This document shows positions 47,940 to 57,107 of a stretch of 64,000 bases of DNA, piece by piece. Each line of letters opens with the position of its first letter. Position 1 is the first letter of the stretch. Source of the DNA: Nostoc sp. LEGE 12450 (GTDB taxonomy: Bacteria; Cyanobacteriota; Cyanobacteriia; Cyanobacteriales; Nostocaceae); assembly GCF_015206895.1 (NCBI RefSeq), contig NZ_JADEXU010000021.1, positions 1-64,000 on the forward strand, in the 5' to 3' direction. The notes below the pieces were generated by a model that saw nothing but the letters and a program-made list of their open reading frames with translations, did not search any database and had not been told where the DNA came from. The position numbers and the translations under genes were made by a program.

Positions 47940-49520
47940 ATGCCATCCCTGAATTTGGCGATCGCCCGTCTCTTAAACACTGGCACTGACAACTTCGCCA
48001 TTTGGGTGGTCAAGGCTCCCTATCCCAGTGGCTACGTTTTACGTGACTGTGTGTGGCCTGTTGAACTTAATCAAGTCTGGCAAGAATGGCAGCAGATGTT
48101 TGCTGGCCATAGTCGGCTAGATATTTCCCCAAACTCAACATCTCAAAAGCCGAACCAATTCTCCATAGATTGGATTTCGCCTCCTTCTGGTCAAACCACT
48201 GGGCCTTACAGCAGTCGTCTGATGCAATACTTGGGAATGAATTTATGGCGCTGGGTATTTGACGGGCAAATTCTCGGTAGTCTAGAACGCAGTCGCGGGA
48301 TTGCTATGGGTCAGCATACACGTTTGCGCTTTCGGCTAGAAATTCGTGACCCGGATCTCATCGCTCTGCCTTGGGAAATTATGCAGCGTGAGCCTGGTCA
48401 ATCGGCAATGTCTCTCTCCCAAGATTTGCTATTTAGTCGTACCAGCAGTGAAGTTGACCCATTACCGTATTTGCGAACTGACCAGGCTTTAAGCATTTTG
48501 CTGGTTTTAGGTCATGATGAAAAGCTGCAACTAGAACAAGAAGCAGCAATTTTACAGCAAAGTCTTGTAGATACACCTGTGGGTGGTAATTCTCAAAGAT
48601 ATGCACCTTGTATAGTAAATAAACTCATACAACCAACTCCACAAGAGTTGATTCAAGAATTAGAAACCAAAGCATACAATGTTTTCTTTTACGCTGGACA
48701 TGGTTTGCCAGGAGCAGATGGAGGATTACTGTTTTTGCGACCAGATATGCCCCTGAATGGGATAGAATTGGCGCAAGTATTGACCCGTACAGGTGTGAAA
48801 CTAGCACTTTTCAACGCCTGTTGGGGCGCACAACCAGCTGCTATTAATCATCAAGCCATACCTGCCAGTAGTTTAGCCGAAGTACTAATTCGTCATGGCG
48901 TGCCTGCCGTTTTGGGGATGCGCGATGAAATCGCCGATCACGAAAGCCACAGTTTTATTCAAGCGTTTACCGAAGCTTTGCGATCGCACAAACCCATAGA
49001 TGAAGCCGTATCACTGGCTAGGCAAGAGTTATTAACACTGTATAAATTTAATCAACCAGCTTGGACTTTGCCTGTTCTCTACCTGCATCCAGATTTTAAT
49101 GGCGAACTCATTAAGAATTTAGATGAAGGTATTACCGAACTACCAGACACAGCCATTCCTGATATAGGTTCACCGCTTCCGACTGCTTCGTTGCGATCGC
49201 TCACTCCAAAAGGTAAAACCTGGTTGTTGCGTTATGGAGTTACCCGTATTGGTCGCACGAAAGATAATGATATTGTCATTGCCGAACCATCTGTATCCAA
49301 ACGCCACGCCGAAATCTTCTGCCGTAATACTCTTACTGATGCTACATTGGTGCGAACTTATTATTTGCAAGATTTTTCCACATACGGTACAACCTGGTTT
49401 TTAGGCCCTAATGGATGGCAACAAATCCTCCGAGAGGAAGTACCCCTGAAATCGGGAATGCAGTTAAAGTTTGGAAGTGCTAGAGGCGAAACCTGGGAGT
49501 TTATTATTGAAGACTCCTAG
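47940..49520 (+). CDS. CHAT-FHA fusion protein
   Basis: 526 aa protein. The region of about 1-170 has no named domain. A CHAT caspase-like domain (about 180-390) follows, with the predicted catalytic pair H254 (FFYAGHGLPG) and C294 (LFNACWGAQPA). The C-terminus (about 415-520) is an FHA domain, which binds phosphothreonine, with GRTKDNDIVIAEPSVSKRHA from residue 438. No signal peptide or membrane helix is seen. It would be a cytoplasmic protease recruited to phosphoproteins. It follows a PP2C phosphatase gene and precedes an unknown gene, all on the plus strand. Substrates are not known. Confidence 0.88.
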   Translation: MPSLNLAIARLLNTGTDNFAIWVVKAPYPSGYVLRDCVWPVELNQVWQEWQQMFAGHSRLDISPNSTSQKPNQFSIDWISPPSGQTTGPYSSRLMQYLGMNLWRWVFDGQILGSLERSRGIAMGQHTRLRFRLEIRDPDLIALPWEIMQREPGQSAMSLSQDLLFSRTSSEVDPLPYLRTDQALSILLVLGHDEKLQLEQEAAILQQSLVDTPVGGNSQRYAPCIVNKLIQPTPQELIQELETKAYNVFFYAGHGLPGADGGLLFLRPDMPLNGIELAQVLTRTGVKLALFNACWGAQPAAINHQAIPASSLAEVLIRHGVPAVLGMRDEIADHESHSFIQAFTEALRSHKPIDEAVSLARQELLTLYKFNQPAWTLPVLYLHPDFNGELIKNLDEGITELPDTAIPDIGSPLPTASLRSLTPKGKTWLLRYGVTRIGRTKDNDIVIAEPSVSKRHAEIFCRNTLTDATLVRTYYLQDFSTYGTTWFLGPNGWQQILREEVPLKSGMQLKFGSARGETWEFIIEDS

Positions 49521-49667
49521 TATAGCTATTGCAGAAATAGATTTTCATGTTTAACATCAGCTTTTAAAATCTATTTTTTCCAGAGAAAAAATCAACTGTT
49601 TTTGCGGAAATCTCTTGTAAGGAATTGTAGTTGTCAATACCACCAAATAATCGGGAGAAAATAAAAA

Positions 49668-50315
49668 ATGGCTAAAAAAATTAACGGCTCAGACACCTTC
49701 TCTTCTTTGCCATCTCAAGTAGATTTAGATATATTAGAAGCCCTACTAGAACCAGACGATGCTACCTATCCCTGGAATCCAGCTGATGAAGAATCAGAAG
49801 CTTATTTTCATGAATTAGAACAACAGTTCGGAATGCAGGATTTACTTGAGGAAGAACTGACGACGCGATCGCAAGATTTTTATAGCAATCTGGATACACT
49901 TTGGTCTAATATCTCCCTTACGTCAAGCTATAATGACAATCCCCAACTGTCGCTAGTGCTGAATCTTCAAGAAACACTACGTACTACTTTTGCCGCCTGT
50001 GTCCCCCAAACATTGCTCAATACCATCGCCCAGAAAGCTGCTGAAATTTTTGCTGCCCAGCAATCAATAGGTGAACAACTAGTTGAGTGTGTTCAGACAG
50101 TGTTACCAACTTGGGGAACTGAGGATCTTTTAGTTTTAGCTCGTCCTTTTGCTTACGCTATGCGAAGTAGCGAATCGAAAAACGCGGCATCTGCCATCAG
50201 TAATCTAAACAATAGCGAGTGGACAGCTTTATCAGAAGTAGAGAAAGCAAAAGTCACTTTAGCGATCGCTTCTTATGCTTTTACTCAACTCAATCAGTCT
50301 CAGTCTGAACTATAA
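49668..50315 (+). CDS. Conserved-looking hypothetical protein next to CHAT-FHA
   Basis: 215 aa acidic protein that I do not recognise. The N-terminal third is very acidic (LEALLEPDDATYPWNPADEE, then FHELEQQF), the rest mostly helical, with RTTFAACVPQTLLNTIAQKA, and the C-terminus is rich in Ala, Ser and Gln. There is no signal peptide or membrane helix. It lies 147 bp after the CHAT-FHA gene on the same strand, which makes it a candidate partner, substrate or regulator of that protease. ATG at 49668; the ribosome-binding site (GGGAG) is good. Confidence 0.65.
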   Translation: MAKKINGSDTFSSLPSQVDLDILEALLEPDDATYPWNPADEESEAYFHELEQQFGMQDLLEEELTTRSQDFYSNLDTLWSNISLTSSYNDNPQLSLVLNLQETLRTTFAACVPQTLLNTIAQKAAEIFAAQQSIGEQLVECVQTVLPTWGTEDLLVLARPFAYAMRSSESKNAASAISNLNNSEWTALSEVEKAKVTLAIASYAFTQLNQSQSEL

Positions 50316-50658
50316 AATCGGGAATCAGTGACAATTGATCGGTAACGGGCAATAGAAAATTAGAGAAAGCCAAAATTTTCATCATACGCTGTGTTCGCAT
50401 AGCCCACGCTTTGTAATCGCTATACGTTTTAGAGTCATCTCTTGCAAAGATGTTGATTTACATTCCACAGAGGCGCAAAAAAAAGAATCGAAAATCAAGA
50501 CTTTTGCAAGAAGTTTAATGATTTTTATTTTTTAGGCATAGTTACCCCAGAGTAAATTTACAATACGCTTATTTTCTAACTACGCCATCTATCCAAAGAT
50601 ATAAATATTCAAATTATTCCCTTGCTCCTCTGCTCCCTAATTCCAGCTTCTTCATCTC
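50316..50658. other. Intergenic region, nothing recognised
   Basis: 343-bp AT-rich gap between convergent genes. No clear terminator or gene was found. Confidence 0.3.
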
Positions 50659-52029
50659 TTATTTTGGGCCTAGAAATCGGGTAGCGAAATTTTGCGATCG
50701 CGTAGGTGATAGCGCCCGTGCCTTGAGAATTGCCGCCATCAAAAATGCGTAAGATAACACCCCAACAACTACCAACAGCAAGGCATTAATAGATCCTGTC
50801 GCATTCCACAGAGCATGGAGCGCAGCAGCACTAAGATAACCAATAGAAAGAATTTGCCAACTTCTACTGGGCTTGAGAACAGCCAATCCGATAAAATAGC
50901 CCAGGTAACCACTATAAGCCATGTGTCCTGCTACAGAGCCTAAAATTCTCGGAATTAGCAGTTGTAAACCCGCTAGTTGGCCAGCAGCACCTATGCCTAC
51001 CTGTTGTGCAATATCGGGCACATATTGTCCAAGAGTTTCCAATAGAGTGAAACCCACAGCAGAAGCCGTTCCCAGGAGAATACCATCTAGGGGTTCCCAA
51101 ACGCCAATCTTTTCACGCCAAGGTGAAGATAACATTCTACCGATGGCAAATGCCCCTAACACAGGTAATGCCTTAAGTAATTCCTCCATCAACCCAGCAC
51201 CAAAAAACATCCGTACCAGTAACTCTGTGAAGGTGGTCGATTCTTGGGGTGAGGGCAAGTTTCCCGGAAGAATACCGCGAAACACGAAAATAAATACATC
51301 CAATAGTGGACTGAGTAAAATCAACGTTGTACTCAATGCCGCAGCCATTAGCACCCACCAAGGCTTTTGTTTACCGCAAAGTTGGTAAACAAAATAGTAG
51401 GCAGCGAAGGCGATATAAGTTGCAACGATAATTTGATTAGCTTGGGGCTGACCGACTGTAGCAAACATTAACACTACAAAGATTACGGTCAGTATTCCCG
51501 GTACGAGGTAAGCTTTCCGAGTTAAATCTTTACCAGTGGAAATAATGGGGAAAAGCTGAGTGAAGCTAACAGAATCTGGCTGCTTTAATTGCGTGTGGCC
51601 GTGGTAATTTGTTGCCGAAGGTAATGGTGTAACTTGGTTAACTGTTGTGGCCGGAGCTTGATAAGTATATTCGTACTCAAAAACGTATTGCGGGCCATCA
51701 GCACCTAGAGAAATGCGATCGCCTGGGTGCAATTCCTGACATTCATACAAGCGTTGTCCATTCAAATAAGTACCATTAGCACTATTTAAATCACAAAGCA
51801 CCCAGCTGAATTTGCTATCTGGCGATAAAGAGAGGGGACGAACCACCGCATGACGACGAGATACCATCCGGTACATCATGGCATCCAAGACAACTTGGCA
51901 GCTGGGGTCGCGTCCAATTACCATCTCTTTGCTGGGGGGCAGCGAGTAGCGAGATTCTGATCCAGAAGCTGCCCCATTACCAGACACTAGCCGCAGAAAT
52001 GCATTATGTCTTGCGTTTTTGCCTGTCAT
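50659..52029 (-). CDS. FHA domain-PrsW family intramembrane protease
   Basis: 456 aa protein: an N-terminal FHA domain (about 25-115; VIGRDPSCQVVLDAMMYRMV, SRRHAVVRPL) then about eight membrane helices forming a PrsW/Site-1-like glutamic membrane protease. The catalytic glutamates would be E282 and E283 (LMEELLKALPV) and E331 (FTLLETLGQY). In Bacillus, PrsW cleaves an anti-sigma factor. Here, the FHA domain should place protease action under phosphothreonine control. The gene converges on the unknown gene of the CHAT-FHA block. The function is inferred from the family. Confidence 0.9.
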   Translation of the reverse strand: MTGKNARHNAFLRLVSGNGAASGSESRYSLPPSKEMVIGRDPSCQVVLDAMMYRMVSRRHAVVRPLSLSPDSKFSWVLCDLNSANGTYLNGQRLYECQELHPGDRISLGADGPQYVFEYEYTYQAPATTVNQVTPLPSATNYHGHTQLKQPDSVSFTQLFPIISTGKDLTRKAYLVPGILTVIFVVLMFATVGQPQANQIIVATYIAFAAYYFVYQLCGKQKPWWVLMAAALSTTLILLSPLLDVFIFVFRGILPGNLPSPQESTTFTELLVRMFFGAGLMEELLKALPVLGAFAIGRMLSSPWREKIGVWEPLDGILLGTASAVGFTLLETLGQYVPDIAQQVGIGAAGQLAGLQLLIPRILGSVAGHMAYSGYLGYFIGLAVLKPSRSWQILSIGYLSAAALHALWNATGSINALLLVVVGVLSYAFLMAAILKARALSPTRSQNFATRFLGPK

Positions 52030-52818
52030 CGAGTTAGTGTGCGTTTCTAAACTAATTCTTCTTCATATAATTTGGCAGCAGGACTAACCTTAGCCACATT
52101 AACAGCAGCATTGCTAAATCCACTATAGCTTCACTTACTGCTAAGAAATTTAAAATTCTAGAAGGGAAATTTCAAATTGTTTCACCTAATGTTAATAAGT
52201 ATTCCATGTACTGAGAGTTTGTCCTAAATGGGCTTGTCATGCGGATGAATCAGACTATATGATTTGTCTGCTTTTGACATCCTAGCGGTAAATTTCATCC
52301 AAAGCAATTTATCAAAAAACAGTAGTTTTTACTGCATTTAGTTTCATTTAGAAAATATATAATTTCTGGCGGTCTGTTGCGAGCTAGTATGATCTTCTTC
52401 CAAAGGGACAGGGCTAGCGCTTTTCCTTCTCTACGAGAGGCTGCGCCCTAAGCGGAGCTATGCCGCAGGCTTTACGGAACGTTCAGCGAACGCAAAGCGT
52501 TTCGCTGAGAAGGGGTTTCCCCATGAGTAACTGGCGTTAGCAAAGCGGTAGCGAGTACTCAAGCGTTTGTAGGAGCGTCACCTGGAAGGTCAGTTGTTTT
52601 TGCCACAGTCTATTTGAAGCACGGAGTAGGTAAATAAACGTCTAGAATCAATATTTATCACTTGTTTATAAAATAAATATTAATTTAGAGTTGAGTCTAT
52701 TAGGCGTGAGCAGATGCACGAATTTTTGACACATTACTAGCAATAATTCTGCGGTAATGTATCATTTCATGGTGGCAAGTTAACAAAGTGTAATGCACTG
52801 AACATATTTGTTCTGTAA
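52030..52818. other. Intergenic region with nested repeat
   Basis: 790 bp without a gene. The middle (52390-52560) is a GC-richer palindromic repeat. The flanks are AT-rich and hold nothing I can name. Confidence 0.4.
52390..52565. repeat. Nested-palindrome dispersed repeat
   Basis: About 170 bp with several nested short palindromes (GCTAGCGC, GAACGTTC, AAAGCGTTTCGCTGAGAAGG) and GGGGTTTCCCC. It shares words with the repeat at 32085-32170. The composition differs sharply from the flanks, suggesting a small mobile repeat. Confidence 0.6.
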
Positions 52819-53271
52819 TTAAAGCAGATTAAATTCTGCGATCGCTCTTTTAAAGTTTTTGCTTTCATGTCCTGGGCGACTGAGTTTAATTAAGGCAAAA
52901 CGCTGTAAGGGCTTTAAAGCTTCCCAATGTTGTGGTGTCAGGGTTACACCTATTTCTTCAGCTTTTTCCAGGAGGCTAGGTGGTACAGTACTAGAGTCTA
53001 GCCATGCAGGATGTGGCTCAATGGGTAATTTTGTAGCTGGTATACCCGTGCGTTCTAGAATTAATTGTTCGATATGTTCGCGATAAGACTGAATTTCCGT
53101 TTCTGTAGTGCAAGGTAACTCGACTAAAGCTTGACGCTCGGCTGTAGTCATTTGATTCCAATCAGATAGTTTTAGCTTAATGCCACAAGTATCTAAATTG
53201 CAACGCACCTGCATGGGGATACAACGCAGGGAATCAACAAAGTCTGCTTCAAATTGAAAAAAATATGTCAT
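52819..53271 (-). CDS. Nitrate reductase-associated protein
   Basis: 150 aa protein of the cyanobacterial nitrate-reductase-associated family (I believe TIGR02664), which is found near narB. The sequence fits: FQFEADFVDSLRCIPMQVRC, then LDTCGIKLKLSDWNQM and the repeated-looking QHWEALKPLQRFALIKLSRP. Function is unknown; it may help assemble or mature the reductase. The frame is open to a TTG at 53277; the ATG at 53271 is chosen. It lies downstream of narB, with a PsiE-like gene between them. Confidence 0.8.
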   Translation of the reverse strand: MTYFFQFEADFVDSLRCIPMQVRCNLDTCGIKLKLSDWNQMTTAERQALVELPCTTETEIQSYREHIEQLILERTGIPATKLPIEPHPAWLDSSTVPPSLLEKAEEIGVTLTPQHWEALKPLQRFALIKLSRPGHESKNFKRAIAEFNLL

Positions 53272-53520
53272 AGTCAAGTATGCAAAATATAATTATTTAA
53301 AATTAACGATTTTAAACGATCGATAATTTTTTAGATTCAGTTACAAAAATTAGTAATTAAAAATAAGACTTAAGTAGCAATCGCACACTAGTTATCTCTC
53401 AAAAATCCAGTTTTGGCTGTTCTTAATTATCCAGTATACTTTATTATTTGGGGGTAGATTTAGATCAAACTATATCTCCCTAATTATTATAGCCGAAAAT
53501 ATCTGAATCAAGCTCTATTG

Positions 53521-53979
53521 TTAACGAGTGTTTCTGTCATTACTGAGGCGTATTATTAAATAACTAATTGAGAGGGCGAGAATAGCAATTCCTAAACCAA
53601 TTATATCAATACCTGAAACTTTTTCTAAATCAAGAATAATAATTTTTCTGGCTACAGCAATCAAAGAAGTGACAATAACTAATTCAACCTGAAAAACGTG
53701 CTTTCGCAAATAAGCTGTGATATTTTCTAAAATTTCTAAAGCAATTAAAATATTCAAAAACAACCCAAAAATCTTATACAAGGTTGTGTTAAACTTAGCA
53801 TAAGGGGCTGTCAATAACTCTCTAAAAATAAAAACTGCTAAGTCTCCGATCGCAACCAAAATTACAACTACCATAAAAATAGATAGAACTTTAGAAACTA
53901 GCACCTCTATGTTTTCAATGATGTGCATGAAGTTCTCATCTTTGGTAGCTCCGAGAATTTGCCTCATTAACTTTTTCAT
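53521..53979 (-). CDS. PsiE-like phosphate-starvation-inducible family membrane protein
   Basis: 152 aa integral membrane protein with four predicted helices (about 25-50, 65-85, 95-115, 120-140). It resembles the PsiE family, whose function is not established, although the E. coli member is induced by phosphate starvation and cAMP. The frame begins at a GTG (53988), but the ATG at 53979 is better placed, with AGGTG upstream. It lies between narB and the nitrate-reductase-associated gene on the same strand, so may have been drawn into that operon. Confidence 0.7.
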   Translation of the reverse strand: MKKLMRQILGATKDENFMHIIENIEVLVSKVLSIFMVVVILVAIGDLAVFIFRELLTAPYAKFNTTLYKIFGLFLNILIALEILENITAYLRKHVFQVELVIVTSLIAVARKIIILDLEKVSGIDIIGLGIAILALSISYLIIRLSNDRNTR

Positions 53980-54264
53980 TTGCTGCACCTGATTTTTAAA
54001 TAAAAGAAAATCCCATAGATAAATCTAGAGGATTAAAAAAAGATGATTTGTAAGTTTACTATCTGATTTTTATTCTTTCCCATAGCTTAATCCGGCGCTA
54101 GTCAAACCTCTGCTTACTAGCAATTTAGCCTCTTTATATATGGTAATTGCTATGAGTCAAGAGTAGAGAGCCATAAAAAATGATAATAACTATTGGTTAT
54201 TTATTATTGACTAAATTACTTATTAGTGATTGTTAATTACCTCTTGAGAGATATACTTTGCAGC

Positions 54265-56547
54265 TTACCATTGTAATGACTGGAATTGATAATCTTTGAC
54301 TGCAACTTCTACAGAAATCGGAATCAGCTGCACAGCACAGGCTTTTAATTCTGGTTGCAGCGAATCCGGGCAAGATTCTGGATGGGTGAGGGCGTTAGCT
54401 TCGGCATTATCAGCCCACAGCGAACCCCAGTGCATAGGGACAAATACCGTACCAGGTGCGATCGCTTTTGTCACTTTAGCAGGAAACTGAGCTTTACCCC
54501 GACGCGATCGCACTTGCACAGATTGGTTATCTACAATACCTAACTTCGCCGCATCACGGGGATGAATTTCGATAAACGGTTCAGGGTGCATTTTGCAAAT
54601 TTTTTCAATGCGACCGGTGCGTGTCTGGGTATGCCAATGTCCGTAAAGTCGCCCATTAGTTAGCACAAAAGGATAATCTGGGTCTGGTGGTTCTGCCAAT
54701 CCCTTTGAGTAATATGCCCCAAATTGAGCGCGTCCATCAGGGGTATGAAAGCGTAAATCAGTGTAGAGCCGTTTTCCCGTTCTCAGTGTATGGTACTTAA
54801 GCTTCTTTCCGGCTTCTTTTTGAGAGAAAGTTTCTTCTTCTGGTTGAAAACTTAAGAGTCCTGTTTCAGTATCGATAAATACTGACTCTACTTTCTTGGC
54901 TGGGTAAGGCCATTGAGTCGGGCCTTGTGTCAATTGCTCATGACTGATACCTGTCATATCGCAGGGGCGATTTTGAGTTAATTGGACGAATTCAGCATAA
55001 ACTTCAGCCGAATTAGCAAAGGCGAACTCTTTTTCAAAACCTAATCTGCGTCCAACTTCAGCGAAAATTTCCCAATCGGCTTTAGCTTCTCTTGGCGGTT
55101 GGCGAAATGCTTGACACAAAGTTACCACCCGTTCGGAGTTTGTCATCACACCAGTTTTTTCACCCCACTGGGCTGCTGGTAACAAAACGTGAGCGTAGGC
55201 AGAGGTTTCTGTGGGATAATAAGCATCTTGGTAAATGGTAAAAGGCGATCGCAACAATGCCTTCTTAGTTCGCTCCAAATCTGGCATACTTACAGCTGGA
55301 TTAGTAGCTGCAATCCACAATAACCCGACAGCATCATTTTCCAAGCCAGTAATCATGTCCCAAGCAGTCAAACCGGGATTGGGCGAAATCTGTCCTGGTT
55401 TGAGTCCCCAAAACTCCTCAACTTCTGCCCGATGCTGGGGATTTTTCACTACCCGATAACCCGGTAATAAATGCGCCAAACCTCCGGCTTCCCTTCCCCC
55501 CATTGCGTTCGGCTGTCCGGTGAGCGAAAAAGGGCCAGCCCCAGGTTTGCCGATTTGTCCAGTCATCAGATGCAGGTTGATGATAGTTCTTACCTTGGCC
55601 GTCCCTTCTGACGATTGATTCACACCCATTGACCACAAAGACAGTACCCGCCGAGATTCACCCCAGTAGCGTGCTGCTGTTTCTAAATCTTCAATACTGA
55701 TTCCGCATTGACGAGCCACGACTTCTGGGGGATAGTGGCGAATTACCTCAGCATAAGCCGGAAAGTTGCTGGTGCAGTCGTCCATGAACATGGTATCGAT
55801 ATAGTTCCAGCGCATCAATAAGTGGGCGATGCCGTTTAACAAATCGATATCTGTACCGGGACGAATGGCTAAATGCAAGTCGGCGGCTTCGGCGGTTGGT
55901 GTGCGTCGGGGATCAACCACGATCATTTTGACTTTGCGGTTTTTTTTGTGATATTTCTCCAGTCGGTTAAAAACTATGGGGTGACATTCGGCTGTATTAG
56001 TACCAATTAAAAATGCACAGTCAGTTAACTCTAGGTCTTCGTAACAACATGGGGGCCCATCTGCGCCAAAGCTTTGAATGTAGCCAGCTACAGCACTAGA
56101 CATACATAAACGGGAGTTGGCATCAAAATTATTAGTACCCAGACAGCCTTTCATAAGCTTCTGGGCTATGTAGTAGTCTTCGGTTTGAAACTGACCGGAA
56201 CCGTACATACATAAGGCTTCTGGCCCTTGGGTGAAGCGGACTGTTTGAATGCGCTGCGCGATGAGATTAAAAGCTTCATCCCAACTAACGCGCCGAAACT
56301 CTTGATCTAAAGAGTCTCGCACCATTGGGTAATGTAATCTATTTTTATCTAAAGATTCTGCGATCGTTGCGCCTTTGACACAAACCATTCCTTGACTAGA
56401 TGGATGGGCTTTATCACCGCGCACCCGCCAAGTCGGATTTCCTTGACCATCTCGATTAGTTGCTTTGCCAAGTTGGGCTGGGGGTGAAACTTCTAGTCCA
56501 CAGCCAACACCACAGTAAGGACAAAGAGTTTTGGTAAATTCACTCAT
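54265..56547 (-). CDS. narB: Ferredoxin-nitrate reductase NarB
   Basis: 760 aa molybdopterin enzyme that reduces nitrate to nitrite with electrons from ferredoxin in the cytoplasm. The N-terminal [4Fe-4S] cysteines are C9, C12, C16 and C56 ([13 protein letters not shown]). The molybdopterin oxidoreductase domain runs through about residue 640, with [14 protein letters not shown] and [19 protein letters not shown] molybdopterin-binding C-terminal domain ends near 745 with [19 protein letters not shown]. It is the third gene after nirA and nrtP on the same strand, with a repeat-filled gap before it. Confidence 0.96.
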   Translation of the reverse strand: MSEFTKTLCPYCGVGCGLEVSPPAQLGKATNRDGQGNPTWRVRGDKAHPSSQGMVCVKGATIAESLDKNRLHYPMVRDSLDQEFRRVSWDEAFNLIAQRIQTVRFTQGPEALCMYGSGQFQTEDYYIAQKLMKGCLGTNNFDANSRLCMSSAVAGYIQSFGADGPPCCYEDLELTDCAFLIGTNTAECHPIVFNRLEKYHKKNRKVKMIVVDPRRTPTAEAADLHLAIRPGTDIDLLNGIAHLLMRWNYIDTMFMDDCTSNFPAYAEVIRHYPPEVVARQCGISIEDLETAARYWGESRRVLSLWSMGVNQSSEGTAKVRTIINLHLMTGQIGKPGAGPFSLTGQPNAMGGREAGGLAHLLPGYRVVKNPQHRAEVEEFWGLKPGQISPNPGLTAWDMITGLENDAVGLLWIAATNPAVSMPDLERTKKALLRSPFTIYQDAYYPTETSAYAHVLLPAAQWGEKTGVMTNSERVVTLCQAFRQPPREAKADWEIFAEVGRRLGFEKEFAFANSAEVYAEFVQLTQNRPCDMTGISHEQLTQGPTQWPYPAKKVESVFIDTETGLLSFQPEEETFSQKEAGKKLKYHTLRTGKRLYTDLRFHTPDGRAQFGAYYSKGLAEPPDPDYPFVLTNGRLYGHWHTQTRTGRIEKICKMHPEPFIEIHPRDAAKLGIVDNQSVQVRSRRGKAQFPAKVTKAIAPGTVFVPMHWGSLWADNAEANALTHPESCPDSLQPELKACAVQLIPISVEVAVKDYQFQSLQW

Positions 56548-56728
56548 GGCAGTTGTACCATTTTGTTATTTGGATTGTGCAACCTCAAATGCAGCGCCAG
56601 CATGAGAAATTTATATGTTGCACACAATTTTTGGATAAAGATATTAATACGCTGAGATTAAAGTTATGTAAGTTGGGTTTTGCTGCCCTCATCCCAAAAT
56701 TTATCGCTAATTATTGAGGTTTGTCCTC

Positions 56729-56758
56729 AACCCAACCTACTACTGCGTAGGTTGGGTT
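56729..56758. repeat. Perfect 12-bp inverted repeat upstream of narB
   Basis: AACCCAACCTAC, six-base loop, GTAGGTTGGGTT. It is located between narB and the 41-bp tandem repeat. It could be a transcription attenuator or a small palindromic repeat. Confidence 0.75.
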
Positions 56759-56774
56759 AATTTTTACTGGTCTC

Positions 56775-56968
56775 GCATTAACAATGTGGGTCGATACATT
56801 AAGATTGCAAGCTTTGCATTAACAATGCAGGTCGATACATTAAGATTGCAAGCTTTGCATTAACAATGCAGGTCGATGCATTAAGATTGCAAATCTTGCA
56901 TTAACAATGCAGGTCGATACATTAAGATTGCGGGTCGATACATTAACATTGCAGGTCAAGAATTTAGG
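56775..56968. repeat. Tandem repeat, 41-bp unit, in the nrtP-narB gap
   Basis: Three full units start at 56775, 56816 and 56857, with a fourth from 56898 that is followed by a shortened variant ending near 56968. Each unit contains the palindrome GCATTAACAATGC and the phrase GTCGATACATTAAGATTGC. Differences between units are few, so the array is probably young. It is not a CRISPR: there are no spacers. Confidence 0.9.
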
Positions 56969-57107
56969 TAAGCGAGGAGAGGAGAGTTTGATGTAAATCA
57001 AAGATGGGGTGGGTTCTTATTTTTGATTTTTGTAAGAAACTCCATGAGTCGTACTCACAATGAGCAATGAAAATTCCTTTTCCCCATTCCTTATTTACAA
57101 GGTAGGT

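Noticed and set aside
56775-56968. CRISPR-like array
   Set aside because: The units are adjacent copies with no unique spacers and no cas genes nearby.
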